64,000 nt of DNA, from assembly GCA_007753915.1 (NCBI GenBank), contig CP036352.1, forward strand, positions 2,977,306 through 3,041,305, in the 5' to 3' direction. The stretch is from Phycisphaerae bacterium RAS2 (GTDB lineage: Bacteria > Planctomycetota > Phycisphaerae > UBA1845 > UTPLA1). This document shows, in pieces, positions 43,953-52,104 of this stretch. The notes under the pieces are model-generated. The model saw only the letters and a program-made list of their open reading frames with translations, ran no database searches and was not told where the DNA came from. Every line of letters begins with the position of its first letter. Positions within the stretch are counted from its first letter, which is position 1. The position numbers and the translations under genes were made by a program.

Positions 43953-45488
43953 ATGCGCCCCCCTTCCGACGTCCGCCGAGCCTGGTGCGGCACGTTTGGC
44001 GCGGCGCTGATCCTGTTCGCCTTCACGGCATCCCCCTACCCGCAGTGGCAGGATTCCGGCTGGCAGCAGATTCGCATTCTCACGCATGATCTGAACCATC
44101 CGCTCGGCCTGGCGCTGATCCATCCGCTGCATCATTATCTCGGCCGCGCGGCGGTCGCGTTCCTGCCGTTCTTCGAGCCGGCCTACGCCATCACACTGGT
44201 CAGCGCCGTCGCGGCGGCTGTCGCCGTCGCCAATATCGCGACACTTATCTTATTACTGACCGGATCGAGCGGCGCCGCCATCGTCTCCGCCGCGTCGCTC
44301 GCGCTGGCACACACGTTCTGGCAGCTTGCCACCCACACCGAGTCTTACACCCTCTTTGCCGCCCTGCTCACCGCCGAGTGGCTCTGCCTGGCACGTCATC
44401 TGCGCACGGGTCGCACCGACGCCCTGATGGCCATGGCGTGTTTCAACGGACTGGGCTTCGCCAATCACGTCATGGCGACGCTGGTGCTTCCAATCAACGC
44501 AGCGGTTTTGTATTTTGCAACAGCCGGCCGGCGCGGAGCGCTGCGAACCTGGGCGACTGCCGCTTGCTGGTGGCTGCTGGGCGCGATGCCTTATCTGGCG
44601 ATTATTGTCGCGCGGATTTCACAAACGGGCGACATCGTCTCCGTGCTGCGATCCGCGTTCTTCGGTGAGTTTCGCGAGCAAGTACTCAACACGCACGTGA
44701 GTTTATCCATGCTGGCACGCGCCGGCGGGTTCGTCGTTTACAACTTTCCGAACTTGACGCTCCCGCTCGCAGCGGCGGCTCTGTTCGCTCGCCGCCCGCT
44801 TGCATCGTCCGCAGACCCGGCCCAGCGCCGCACGCGCGACTACTTCCTCCGGTTCCTGACAGCCGAATTGATCGTCTTCGGCCTGTTTGTCGTGCGATAC
44901 GCCATTGCGGACCAATACACGTTCTTCATTCCCGTCTACTGCGTCGTCGTTGCGTTGGCTGGAATGGGACTGGCAAACCTCCCTCCACGTCTTCGCGCGC
45001 GGGCGCTCACCGCCTCGCTCGCGCTCATCCTTGCGATGCCGGGAGTCTATTGGGCCACCGCGAGGTTTCTCGATTCCCGCAACACGATGGAACACATGGT
45101 CCGGGGCAAGCCTGTTCGCGACGGTTATCGCTCGCTGCTCGTGCCCTGGGGTGTTGGCGATGATCACACCGTCAAAATGAACCGCGCGGCGATTGACCTG
45201 GCCGGCTCGCGCGGTCTTATTCTTACGGTTGATCCTTTGATCGCGTTCAGCCTCCGATACGATCACCTGCTGGGGCGACTCCCGCGCGAAGTTCAACTTA
45301 TCGATGTGGCAACGCCAACCGACGCACGGCGGATTCTCTTGAATGAGCTCGTCCGCGCCGCCTATCAAACCGGCCGACCGATCGTGCTGGTCCCTGCCCA
45401 CCGAGACCGTCCGGAAACCTGCGTCAGCGGTGCAACCTGGAAGCGCGAAGGCGATTTGTATGTGCTGTCCGCCCTCTCGAAACCATAA
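43953..45488 (+). CDS. DUF2723-like multi-spanning glycosyltransferase or flippase-type protein
   Basis: 511 residues with about ten hydrophobic helices. The N-terminal region QDSGWQQIRILTHDLNHPLGL resembles the catalytic-Asp loop of DUF2723/O-mannosyltransferase-like proteins, where GT-C enzymes hold the acidic residue after the first helix. A soluble C-terminal part starts about residue 385. The start follows one base after the ACP stop with GAGGT at good spacing, so it is part of the unit. It could be a lipid-linked sugar transferase; no donor can be named. Confidence 0.75.
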   Translation: MRPPSDVRRAWCGTFGAALILFAFTASPYPQWQDSGWQQIRILTHDLNHPLGLALIHPLHHYLGRAAVAFLPFFEPAYAITLVSAVAAAVAVANIATLILLLTGSSGAAIVSAASLALAHTFWQLATHTESYTLFAALLTAEWLCLARHLRTGRTDALMAMACFNGLGFANHVMATLVLPINAAVLYFATAGRRGALRTWATAACWWLLGAMPYLAIIVARISQTGDIVSVLRSAFFGEFREQVLNTHVSLSMLARAGGFVVYNFPNLTLPLAAAALFARRPLASSADPAQRRTRDYFLRFLTAELIVFGLFVVRYAIADQYTFFIPVYCVVVALAGMGLANLPPRLRARALTASLALILAMPGVYWATARFLDSRNTMEHMVRGKPVRDGYRSLLVPWGVGDDHTVKMNRAAIDLAGSRGLILTVDPLIAFSLRYDHLLGRLPREVQLIDVATPTDARRILLNELVRAAYQTGRPIVLVPAHRDRPETCVSGATWKREGDLYVLSALSKP

Positions 45489-45525
45489 AGCCGGAATCGT
45501 ACGGACGATGCCGGGCTGTTCTAAC

Positions 45526-45553
45526 TTGACCGAACCTGTGAATTTGCAATAAT
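45526..45553 (+). promoter_or_regulatory. Predicted sigma-70 promoter for the carbamoyltransferase gene
   Basis: TTGACC (45526-45531), 16 bases, AATAAT (45548-45553). The leader to the ATG at 45637 is about 75 bases. This divides the 38.8-49.1 kb locus into a first part of five genes and a second part of three, which could be regulated separately. Confidence 0.55.
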
Positions 45554-45636
45554 GGCTGGATTCCTCTTCCGATGAGGGTTGGGAGCAGCCCATCTAGCGG
45601 TAGGTGAGCTTCGTTGGAATAGCCCGGAGGGAGTCT

Positions 45637-48459
45637 ATGTACATCCTGGGGATATCCGCGTTCTATCACGACAGCGCCGCCGCGCTCGTGAAGGATGGGG
45701 TCATCGTCGCCGCGGCCCAGGAGGAGCGCTTCACACGAAAGAAGCATGACTCCGCCTTTCCAGTGAAGGCGATCCAGTTCTGCCTTGAAAAGGCCGGCAT
45801 CACGGCCGACCAGCTTGACCTGGTCGGTTTCTACGAGAAGCCGCTGATCAAGTTCGAGCGCCTGCTGGAGACGTACCTTAGCTTCGTGCCGGCAGGGTTC
45901 GAGTCGTTCCGCAAGGCGCTGCCGCTTTGGCTGGGGAAGAAACTCTTCCTCCCGCGCGAGATCGACAAGGGCTTGAAGCGCAACAATAAACTGCGCTACA
46001 TCTTCCCCGAGCATCACGAATCCCATGCCGCCAGCGCGTTCTTCCCGTCGCCTTTCGAGGAAGCCGCCGTCGTGACGGTCGACGGTGTCGGTGAATGGGC
46101 GACGACAACGATCGGTGTCGGTCGCGGCAACGATGTCAAAATCCTGCGCGAGATTCACTTCCCCCATTCCCTGGGCCTGCTCTACTCGGCCTTCACCTAC
46201 TACACCGGCTTTGAGGTGAATGAGGGTGAGTACAAACTCATGGGTCTTGCGCCGTATGGGCAGCCAACCTACAAAGACTTGATCTATCAGCATCTCATCG
46301 ACGTGCGCGACGACGGTTCCTTTTGGATGGACATGTCGTACTTCAACTACTGCCAGGGCCTGACGATGACCTCGGAGAAGTTTCACCAGGTCTTCGGCGG
46401 CGCGCCGCGACGAGGGGACGAGCGCATCACGCAGCGGCACATGGACCTGGCCGCTTCGGTGCAGAAGGTCACCGAAGACGTGATGATGAAGATCGCTCAA
46501 CACGCCCACAAGGAAACCGGCTCGAAGAATCTCTGCCTCGCCGGCGGTGTCGCGCTGAACTGCGTTGCAAACGGCAAGATACTTCGCGAAGGGCCGTTCG
46601 AGAATATCTGGATTCAGCCTGCGGCCGGAGACGCCGGCGGCGCGCTCGGCACCGCGTTGCTGATCTGGCACAAGATGTTGAACAAGCCGCGCACGCCGGA
46701 AAAGGGCGACTCGCAATTCGGCTCGTTGCTTGGCCCGGAGTTCGACACCGACTACGTGAAACACTACCTCGATTCCGTCGGTGCGGCCTACGACATCCTT
46801 GAAGACGACGCGCTCGACGCACGCGTCGCCAAGTACATGGCTGAAGGCAAGGTCATCGGCTGGTATCAAGGCCGCAGCGAATACGGCCCGCGCGCGCTTG
46901 GCTGCCGCAGCATCATTGGCGACCCGCGCAATCAGCAGATGCAGACCGTGATGAACCTCAAAGTGAAATACCGCGAGTCATTCCGGCCGTTTGCTCCGTG
47001 CGTCCTTCGTGAACACGTCGATCAGTATTTCGATATGCGGGCAGGCGAAGACAGCCCCTACATGCTGCTGGTCGCGCCCGTGAAGGAGCATCGCCGCAAG
47101 CCGCTGACGCCGGAGCAGCAGAAGCTCCAGGGCATCGAATTGTTGAAAGCGCCGCGGTCGGAAGTTCCCGCGATTACTCACGTTGACTACTCCGCCCGCG
47201 TGCAGACGGTGGACGACACGCGCCACCCGCGCCTTCGCCGGCTGATGTCCAAGTTCCACGAGGTCACCGGCTGCCCCGTCATCGTCAACACCAGTTTCAA
47301 TTTGAGCTGGGAGCCGATCGTCAACCGGCCCGAGGAAGCCTATCGCACGTTCATGTCGTCCGACATCGACGTGCTTGTGCTGAACAACGCCGTGCTGGTG
47401 AAAGATAACCAGCAGGCCAATCTCGACGCACGGCGCAACGGCAACAACGGTGAGTTCACCGATCCGGGGCTGGAAGCCGTCTGGGCCTGCCCGGCCTGCG
47501 GGGGCAAACTGAAAGCCGACAACGGAAAGAACGCGGCTTGCGAGAAGTGCAGCGCCGCATTCACCTGCAACGACGGCATCTGGCAGCTCTTCAGCCCGCA
47601 CGAGAAGGTGCAGGGCGATGTGACTGACTTGGTGAAGTCGTTTTACGAGGAGCATCCGTTCCCGAATTACGACGATCACGACTCGCTTAGCTCGTTGATT
47701 TCAAAATCGCGCAAGGGCGTTTATGCCCGGCTGCTTGGCGATCAGATTCCATACAACGCCCGCATTCTCGAGGTCGGTTGCGGCACGGGGCAGCTCTCGA
47801 ACTTCCTCGGCATCGGCTGCCGCACGGTCGTTGGCACCGATTTGTGCCTGAACTCGCTGCGCCTTGCCGAGAACTTCCGCCGACAGCAGGGTCTATCTCG
47901 CGTTCGCTTCCTGCAGATGAACCTCTTCCGCCCTGCTCTCCAGAAAGAACAATTCGACGTCGTCCTTTGCAACGGCGTGCTGCACCACACCAGCGACCCC
48001 TACGGCGGCTTCAAGAGCATCTGCAAGCTGGTCAAGCCCGGCGGCTACATCATCATCGGGTTGTACAACACCTACGGCCGCCTGCTGCTCGACGCACGCC
48101 GCGTTTTGTTCCGCATCACCGGCGGTCGCATGAAGTGGATCGACCCCTACATGCGCAAGACACGCATGAGCGCCGGCAAGCAGGACGCCTGGTTCCACGA
48201 TCAGTATCGCCATCCGCACGAGTCCAAGCACACCATGGGCGAGTTGATCGGCTGGTACGAAGACAACGGGTTTGAATACATCAACGGCATTCCCAAGCCG
48301 CGCGTCTGGGATGCGTTTTCCAACAATGAGCGCATGTTCGAAAAGAACCCCAAGGGCACGCTGTTCGAACGGTCCCTCGCACAGACGAAAATGATCTGGA
48401 CCGGCTCGCAGGAAGGCGGCTTCTACATCATGGTGGGCAGAAAGGTGGGCGGTCGATGA
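45637..48459 (+). CDS. NodU-type carbamoyltransferase fused to zinc ribbon and methyltransferase
   Basis: 940 residues. The N-terminal 600 residues are a NodU/TobZ carbamoyltransferase: ILGISAFYHDSAAALV, HHESHAASAFF (metal-ligand His), VVTVDGVGEWATT, NLCLAGGVALNCVANG, then the C-terminal YrdC-like part EYGPRALGCRSI and FNLSWEPIVNRPEEA. A four-cysteine ribbon follows (CPACGGKLKAD, CEKCSAAF; about 615-640), Trm112-like. Then comes a SAM methyltransferase (ILEVGCGTGQLSNFLG at about 709, FDVVLCNGVLHHTSDP). It would move carbamoyl from carbamoyl phosphate to a hydroxyl and also methylate. GGAGGGA precedes the ATG at 45637. Confidence 0.95.
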   Translation: MYILGISAFYHDSAAALVKDGVIVAAAQEERFTRKKHDSAFPVKAIQFCLEKAGITADQLDLVGFYEKPLIKFERLLETYLSFVPAGFESFRKALPLWLGKKLFLPREIDKGLKRNNKLRYIFPEHHESHAASAFFPSPFEEAAVVTVDGVGEWATTTIGVGRGNDVKILREIHFPHSLGLLYSAFTYYTGFEVNEGEYKLMGLAPYGQPTYKDLIYQHLIDVRDDGSFWMDMSYFNYCQGLTMTSEKFHQVFGGAPRRGDERITQRHMDLAASVQKVTEDVMMKIAQHAHKETGSKNLCLAGGVALNCVANGKILREGPFENIWIQPAAGDAGGALGTALLIWHKMLNKPRTPEKGDSQFGSLLGPEFDTDYVKHYLDSVGAAYDILEDDALDARVAKYMAEGKVIGWYQGRSEYGPRALGCRSIIGDPRNQQMQTVMNLKVKYRESFRPFAPCVLREHVDQYFDMRAGEDSPYMLLVAPVKEHRRKPLTPEQQKLQGIELLKAPRSEVPAITHVDYSARVQTVDDTRHPRLRRLMSKFHEVTGCPVIVNTSFNLSWEPIVNRPEEAYRTFMSSDIDVLVLNNAVLVKDNQQANLDARRNGNNGEFTDPGLEAVWACPACGGKLKADNGKNAACEKCSAAFTCNDGIWQLFSPHEKVQGDVTDLVKSFYEEHPFPNYDDHDSLSSLISKSRKGVYARLLGDQIPYNARILEVGCGTGQLSNFLGIGCRTVVGTDLCLNSLRLAENFRRQQGLSRVRFLQMNLFRPALQKEQFDVVLCNGVLHHTSDPYGGFKSICKLVKPGGYIIIGLYNTYGRLLLDARRVLFRITGGRMKWIDPYMRKTRMSAGKQDAWFHDQYRHPHESKHTMGELIGWYEDNGFEYINGIPKPRVWDAFSNNERMFEKNPKGTLFERSLAQTKMIWTGSQEGGFYIMVGRKVGGR

Positions 48460-48863
48460 TCACGCCTGATTTCTATCCGACGCACAAACAACTTCGCCAG
48501 TTCGCCGTCGCGGCGCTCTTCGGCTTCGCGCTGATCGGGTACATGTTCTTCTACCACGGCGCGATAACGACCGGCTTCAAGGTCTGCGCGGGGCTGGGTG
48601 TGGTGATCTTCGCCCTCGGCATGATCGCCCCCGAGTCGATTCGCATTGTTTATGCTCTGCTGATCCTGATCACGCTGCCGATCGGTTGGTTAATCTCCAA
48701 CATTCTGCTTCGCGTGATCTTCTACCTCGTCTTCACGCCGATCGGCATGGTGTTCAAGCTGACCGGTCGAGACCCGCTGCGATTGCAGAAGCCTTCGGCC
48801 GGTAGTTACTGGCTGGAGCATCCCGAGCGCACTGACCCCAAGAGTTATTTCCGCCAGGCGTAG
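48456..48863 (+). CDS. SxtJ-like membrane protein
   Basis: 135 residues with three hydrophobic segments (AVAALFGFALIGYMFFYH, GLGVVIFALGMIAP, ALLILITLPIGWLISNILL) and a C-terminus ending SYWLEHPERTDPKSYFRQA. The family takes its name from the saxitoxin cluster and lies beside carbamoyltransferases in many genomes; the activity is unknown. The ATG overlaps the carbamoyltransferase stop (ATGA), so the two are translated together. Confidence 0.88.
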   Translation: MITPDFYPTHKQLRQFAVAALFGFALIGYMFFYHGAITTGFKVCAGLGVVIFALGMIAPESIRIVYALLILITLPIGWLISNILLRVIFYLVFTPIGMVFKLTGRDPLRLQKPSAGSYWLEHPERTDPKSYFRQA

Positions 48864-48890
48864 CGCGACTCGCCGGCGCAGGAGTTTGCC

Positions 48891-49109
48891 ATGAGCCAGA
48901 CCGATCCGTCACACAATTCCAAGAACCAGGACGACTTTACGCGCCATGCGACCGAAGCGAGAACGTCCTTCTTCGCCGAATACATCTACCTGCTCAAGCA
49001 CAACAAGAAATGGTGGATGCTGCCGCTGATCCTGGTGCTGCTGGGCTTCGGTGTGCTGATGGTGCTCTCGACCACCGGCGCGGCGCCGTTCATCTACACG
49101 CTGTTTTGA
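48891..49109 (+). CDS. DUF5989 single-pass membrane protein
   Basis: 72 residues with one membrane helix (WWMLPLILVLLGFGVLMVL) after FFAEYIYLLKHNKKWW, the DUF5989 signature. It is the usual third gene after NodU-type carbamoyltransferase and SxtJ. No function is known. The downstream terminator at 49159 closes the transcript. Confidence 0.9.
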   Translation: MSQTDPSHNSKNQDDFTRHATEARTSFFAEYIYLLKHNKKWWMLPLILVLLGFGVLMVLSTTGAAPFIYTLF

Positions 49110-49158
49110 TCCGCCCGCTGCATCGAGGCATCGGTGCAAGTGCGCGTTGCGCCCCACA

Positions 49159-49187
49159 AGCCCCGGGCATTTGCCTGGGGCTTTTTT
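49159..49187 (+). terminator. Strong intrinsic terminator closing the carbamoyltransferase unit
   Basis: Eleven-base arms (49159-49169 and 49172-49182) with one G-T wobble and a tight loop, followed by six T (49182-49187). It lies 50 bases after the DUF5989 stop. Confidence 0.92.
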
Positions 49188-49231
49188 ACGCCGCGCTCGA
49201 CGAGGGCGGCTCCGGGAGTTTCAAAGCAGAC

Positions 49232-49549
49232 ATGTCCGCATCAACTCCCAATCCGTTTTCGCGATGCTGCCTGCCCACTCCGCAAGGCGTTGAAATCAAA
49301 GTCAAGGTCGTGCCCGGGGCATCGCGCAGTCAAATCGCCGGCGCGCTGGGAGATGCGCTGAAAGTTCAAGTCACCGCGCCGCCGGAGAAGGGCAAGGCCA
49401 ACGAAGCGGTGATCGCGCTGCTCGCCGCAAAGTTTCAACTCCCACGATCAGATATTTCGCTCATCGCCGGGGCAACTTCCCCGAGGAAAACGTTTCTTGT
49501 GCGAGGCATATCGCTTGAAGTTATCGTCAGCGCGCTCGCCTCGTCCTGA
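49232..49549 (+). CDS. DUF167 (YggU-type) small protein
   Basis: 105 residues of the UPF0235/DUF167 family: VEIKVKVVPGASRSQIAG, APPEKGKANEAVIALLA, and ISLIAGATSPRKTFLV. Widespread alpha/beta proteins with uncertain function. The start at 49232 gives the family's length; the open frame further upstream runs through the terminator and is rejected. Confidence 0.9.
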   Translation: MSASTPNPFSRCCLPTPQGVEIKVKVVPGASRSQIAGALGDALKVQVTAPPEKGKANEAVIALLAAKFQLPRSDISLIAGATSPRKTFLVRGISLEVIVSALASS

Positions 49550-49670
49550 TCCGGACTTTGATTGCAAGCCACGCTTCCGCAGCAATGGTCAAGCGGGCAT
49601 CGCAAGTCATCGAATGCGAAAGCACATTACCGAGAGTAGGACTCGATTCAGAATTGATCCTTGCGATGAA

Positions 49671-49958
49671 TCAGTTAGTTCTCCCTTGGGGCTTCGCGAT
49701 CAAATACAATCCAAATACCGTACACAGCAATGAAATGAAATACATTCCAAACACAAGCATGTCCCAATACCAGACATTAAACAAATAGTCTCTGAAAGTC
49801 CCCGTTTCGTTTCCAATCAAGAATAGGTCCTTGTTGTTCAAAAGACCGGCACGTTCATATCGCCTGTGGATCGCTGTTAGCAAGAGCGAAGTAAGCAGGG
49901 GCATGAACCAAATTGTACGTTTGGTTATGCGTCGCATCCGGGCACTCTGGAAGTCCAA
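49671..49958 (-). CDS. AT-rich small membrane protein
   Basis: 95 residues, not recognised. Two hydrophobic segments (TIWFMPLLTSLLLTAI and MLVFGMYFISLLCTVFGLYLI) with a short charged loop. The composition is markedly AT-rich, like the orphan genes at 2324 and 29138. No clear Shine-Dalgarno site. The hydrophobic pattern suggests a real gene but the evidence is modest. Confidence 0.45.
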   Translation of the reverse strand: MDFQSARMRRITKRTIWFMPLLTSLLLTAIHRRYERAGLLNNKDLFLIGNETGTFRDYLFNVWYWDMLVFGMYFISLLCTVFGLYLIAKPQGRTN

Positions 49959-50015
49959 TCAACCGGCCTAAGATTGACGATCGATTGCGTGCGCAATAGG
50001 TACGACATGCCAACG

Positions 50016-50045
50016 CTCATGTGTTTCGACGTTTTGACTTTTCGA
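50016..50045 (-). repeat. Second copy of the GACGTTTTGAC-type dispersed repeat
   Basis: Thirty bases with three mismatches to 22171-22200. Related sequence continues to about 50057, ending at the stop codon of the lipoprotein gene, so the repeat forms its 3' flank. Same orientation relative to the host gene as in ubiD. Confidence 0.75.
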
Positions 50046-50056
50046 AATTTTGACGT

Positions 50057-50575
50057 TTATTTCTTATCCACCTTCCACACGCCGCCCTTGCTGCGAATCA
50101 GATCAAGCACCTTTCCCCGCGCGCCGGTGATCTGAATGCCCTGTTCATCAATCTGCAGATTCCACGGCCCCTTTTGCGGCGCGCCCTCGGGCAACTTCGT
50201 CAAATCCAGCGTCACGCGCGATACATTGTGCGTGAGCACCTCGATCCGATTGGCCCCGGTCCATTTCGATTCAATCGCCGCGTCGGCCGCGTCGTCGAAC
50301 GCCGTTCGAAACACCACCCATGAATCCTTCGGCCGCTTCGGCGGCGCCGGAGGCCTGGGCGGCTCGACCCTCGTCGCGGGCGGCGACTGCGGCACGGCGG
50401 TCCCATCGCCCGAGGATGTTTGCGGCGGTTGCGACGATTCAACGGACTTCGCCGTGGACGGCGCGCTGGTCGCGCGGCTGCCCTGTTCGCAGCCGACCGG
50501 CCCCATTGCGAGCGACGCTAGCACAGTTACCCACACCCACATTCCGGTCGCGCGGCATTTTAATTTGAATGTCAT
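50057..50575 (-). CDS. Lipoprotein, Pro/Ser-rich linker and small C-terminal domain
   Basis: 172 residues. The signal peptide ([16 protein letters not shown]) ends in a lipobox with Cys29. A Pro/Ser/Thr/Gln-rich linker spans about 32-80. The C-terminal domain (about 85-172) begins [20 protein letters not shown] and ends GVWKVDKK. Not recognised. The start at 50575 follows GAGGAAA; the longer frame to 51571 is antisense to hslV. Divergent from hslV with about 75 bases between them. Confidence 0.8.
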   Translation of the reverse strand: MTFKLKCRATGMWVWVTVLASLAMGPVGCEQGSRATSAPSTAKSVESSQPPQTSSGDGTAVPQSPPATRVEPPRPPAPPKRPKDSWVVFRTAFDDAADAAIESKWTGANRIEVLTHNVSRVTLDLTKLPEGAPQKGPWNLQIDEQGIQITGARGKVLDLIRSKGGVWKVDKK

Positions 50576-50650
50576 AGCCCTTTCCTCGATCGCGCGGGCA
50601 CGAATGCCCATCCGCGATATGATACCCGTGAACGTCCACAAGGATTCACC

Positions 50651-51250
50651 ATGCCACGTCTCACGAATTACCGTTCCGATCCGCCGAGCCGGCGTCGACC
50701 GAGCGCCGCAGCCGACCCGATGCGCATCCGCTCCACGACGATCTTGAGCGTGCGGCGCGACGGCCGCGTCGCGATGGGCGGCGATGGCCAGGTCACGCTG
50801 GGCGACAGCATTCTCAAGTCCGACGCGGTGAAAGTCCGCCGGCTGCACAAAGACAGCGTGCTGGCGGGGTTCGCCGGGGCTGCCGCCGACGCCTTCGCGC
50901 TGATCGAGCGATTCGAAGGCAAGCTTGAGCAGTTCAAGGGCAACACGAAACGCGCCGCGATTGAGCTGGCGAAAGACTGGCGCACCGATCGCGCGTTGCG
51001 GCGACTGGAAAGCCTGCTCGCCGTCGCGGATCGCGAATGCAGTCTCATCATCGGCGGTAACGGCGATGTGATCGAGCCGTCCGACGGCATCCTCGCGATC
51101 GGCAGCGGATCCACTTGCGCGTTGGCGGCAGCTCGGGCGCTGCTGGCGCACACAGCGGTTCCGGCCGCGCAGATCGTCGAAGCGGGTCTGAAGATCGCCG
51201 GCGAGATTAATATCTACTCGAATCAACACATCACAGTGGAGTCGCTTTAG
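50651..51250 (+). CDS. hslV: HslV proteasome-like protease subunit with N-terminal extension
   Basis: Threonine-peptidase subunit of the HslUV (ClpQY) protease, 199 residues. The mature domain begins at the catalytic Thr29 in [11 protein letters not shown], then [46 protein letters not shown]-type [14 protein letters not shown] and [15 protein letters not shown]. The ATG at 50651 has AAGGATT at good spacing and adds 23 residues ([20 protein letters not shown]) before the in-frame ATG at 50720, which would give the common MRIRSTTIL start but lacks a Shine-Dalgarno site. No hslU in the window. Confidence 0.93.
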   Translation: MPRLTNYRSDPPSRRRPSAAADPMRIRSTTILSVRRDGRVAMGGDGQVTLGDSILKSDAVKVRRLHKDSVLAGFAGAAADAFALIERFEGKLEQFKGNTKRAAIELAKDWRTDRALRRLESLLAVADRECSLIIGGNGDVIEPSDGILAIGSGSTCALAAARALLAHTAVPAAQIVEAGLKIAGEINIYSNQHITVESL

Positions 51251-51304
51251 GCGGCGCCGTGCAACGCCACAACAAATCGATCTCAAGTGAAGGAGTCGCC
51301 CTAC

Positions 51305-51610
51305 GTGTCTCGACTGGAAAAATTGCAAGCACTTTTGGAAAAAGAACCGAACGATGCGTTCCTGAACTTCGGCCTCGCGATGGAGTTGGCCAAGGCCGGC
51401 CGATTCGAGGAAAGCCTGACGCAGTTCGACCGCACGATCGCCAATGATCCGAATTACGTCGCCGCCTGGTTTCAGAAGGGCCGCACGTACGTAAACATGG
51501 GCGAGATCGACCGCGCCAAGGAAACGCTGCAAAAGGGCATCGCACAGGCCAACGCATGCGGAGAGGCGCACGCAGCGGGCGAAATGACTGAACTTCTGGC
51601 GACGCTCTAG
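51305..51610 (+). CDS. Small TPR protein
   Basis: 101 residues, two TPR units (NFGLAMELAKAGRFEESLTQF and AWFQKGRTYVNMGEIDRAKET), likely a protein-interaction adaptor. A GTG at 51305 with AAGGAG nine bases upstream is the best start; the earlier in-frame GTG at 51287 overlaps that site. It lies 54 bases after hslV on the same strand. No link to HslV is established. Confidence 0.85.
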   Translation: MSRLEKLQALLEKEPNDAFLNFGLAMELAKAGRFEESLTQFDRTIANDPNYVAAWFQKGRTYVNMGEIDRAKETLQKGIAQANACGEAHAAGEMTELLATL

Positions 51611-51628
51611 AGCGCACCATCCCCAGAG

Positions 51629-51657
51629 TTGATTCGCATTGTATTTCCGCGTATAAT
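51629..51657 (+). promoter_or_regulatory. Predicted sigma-70 promoter for the HMA protein gene
   Basis: TTGATT (51629-51634), 17 bases, TATAAT (51652-51657). Transcription should begin near 51664, only three bases before the ATG at 51667, so the transcript would be nearly leaderless and no Shine-Dalgarno site can exist. Confidence 0.75.
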
Positions 51658-51666
51658 CCGGCCATC

Positions 51667-52104
51667 ATGTTGCAGCACGTTGATTCTCGCTTGGCCTGCG
51701 GGTTTGCCGCGGCCCTGGTCTTCGCATCGGGCCTGGCATGCCAGGGCGCTGGCGGCAGAGCAGCTTCGACCTTCCCGGCCGATTCCCCAACCCTGAAGAT
51801 GCGCGTCAACGGGCTCTCGTGCCCGCTCTGCGCCCACAACATCGACCAGCAACTGATGCACATCCCGGGTGTCAAATCGGTCTTTGTCGACCTGGGCAAG
51901 GGCGAGGTCACGGTCGCCGTCTCCGATGAGAATCCGCCCGATCGCGAGCGCCTCTCCAAGGCCATCGCGGACAGCGGCTTCAGCCTCGTTGAAATCAAGT
52001 CCGGCGTCGGCCTCACCGCGACGGTGTGCAACGCCTGTGAATGCAGGAACTGTTCATGCGTTGCCGCCGATCCTCGTTGTCTTTCGGCCTGCCACTGCGG
52101 CTAA
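51667..52104 (+). CDS. Exported HMA-domain metal-binding protein with Cys-rich tail
   Basis: 145 residues. The signal region ends in a possible lipobox (SGLACQG, Cys25). The central domain is HMA-like (LKMRVNGLSCPLCAHNIDQQL, with CxxC at Cys52 and Cys55, then VKSVFVDLGKGEVTVAV). The last 25 residues hold eight cysteines (121, 124, 126, 129, 131, 138, 142, 144), a metallothionein-like cluster. It likely traps soft metals such as Cu or Hg. The next gene begins inside this tail region, so part of the tail is encoded in overlapping frames. A strong promoter sits directly upstream. Confidence 0.87.
   Translation: MLQHVDSRLACGFAAALVFASGLACQGAGGRAASTFPADSPTLKMRVNGLSCPLCAHNIDQQLMHIPGVKSVFVDLGKGEVTVAVSDENPPDRERLSKAIADSGFSLVEIKSGVGLTATVCNACECRNCSCVAADPRCLSACHCG

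Noticed and set aside
45424-46869. Minus-strand open frame of 481 codons
   Set aside because: Antisense to the carbamoyltransferase and crosses its promoter.
50576-51571. N-terminal part of a 504-codon minus-strand frame upstream of the lipoprotein
   Set aside because: Antisense to hslV and the TPR gene; the true gene starts at 50575 with a signal peptide and ribosome binding site.
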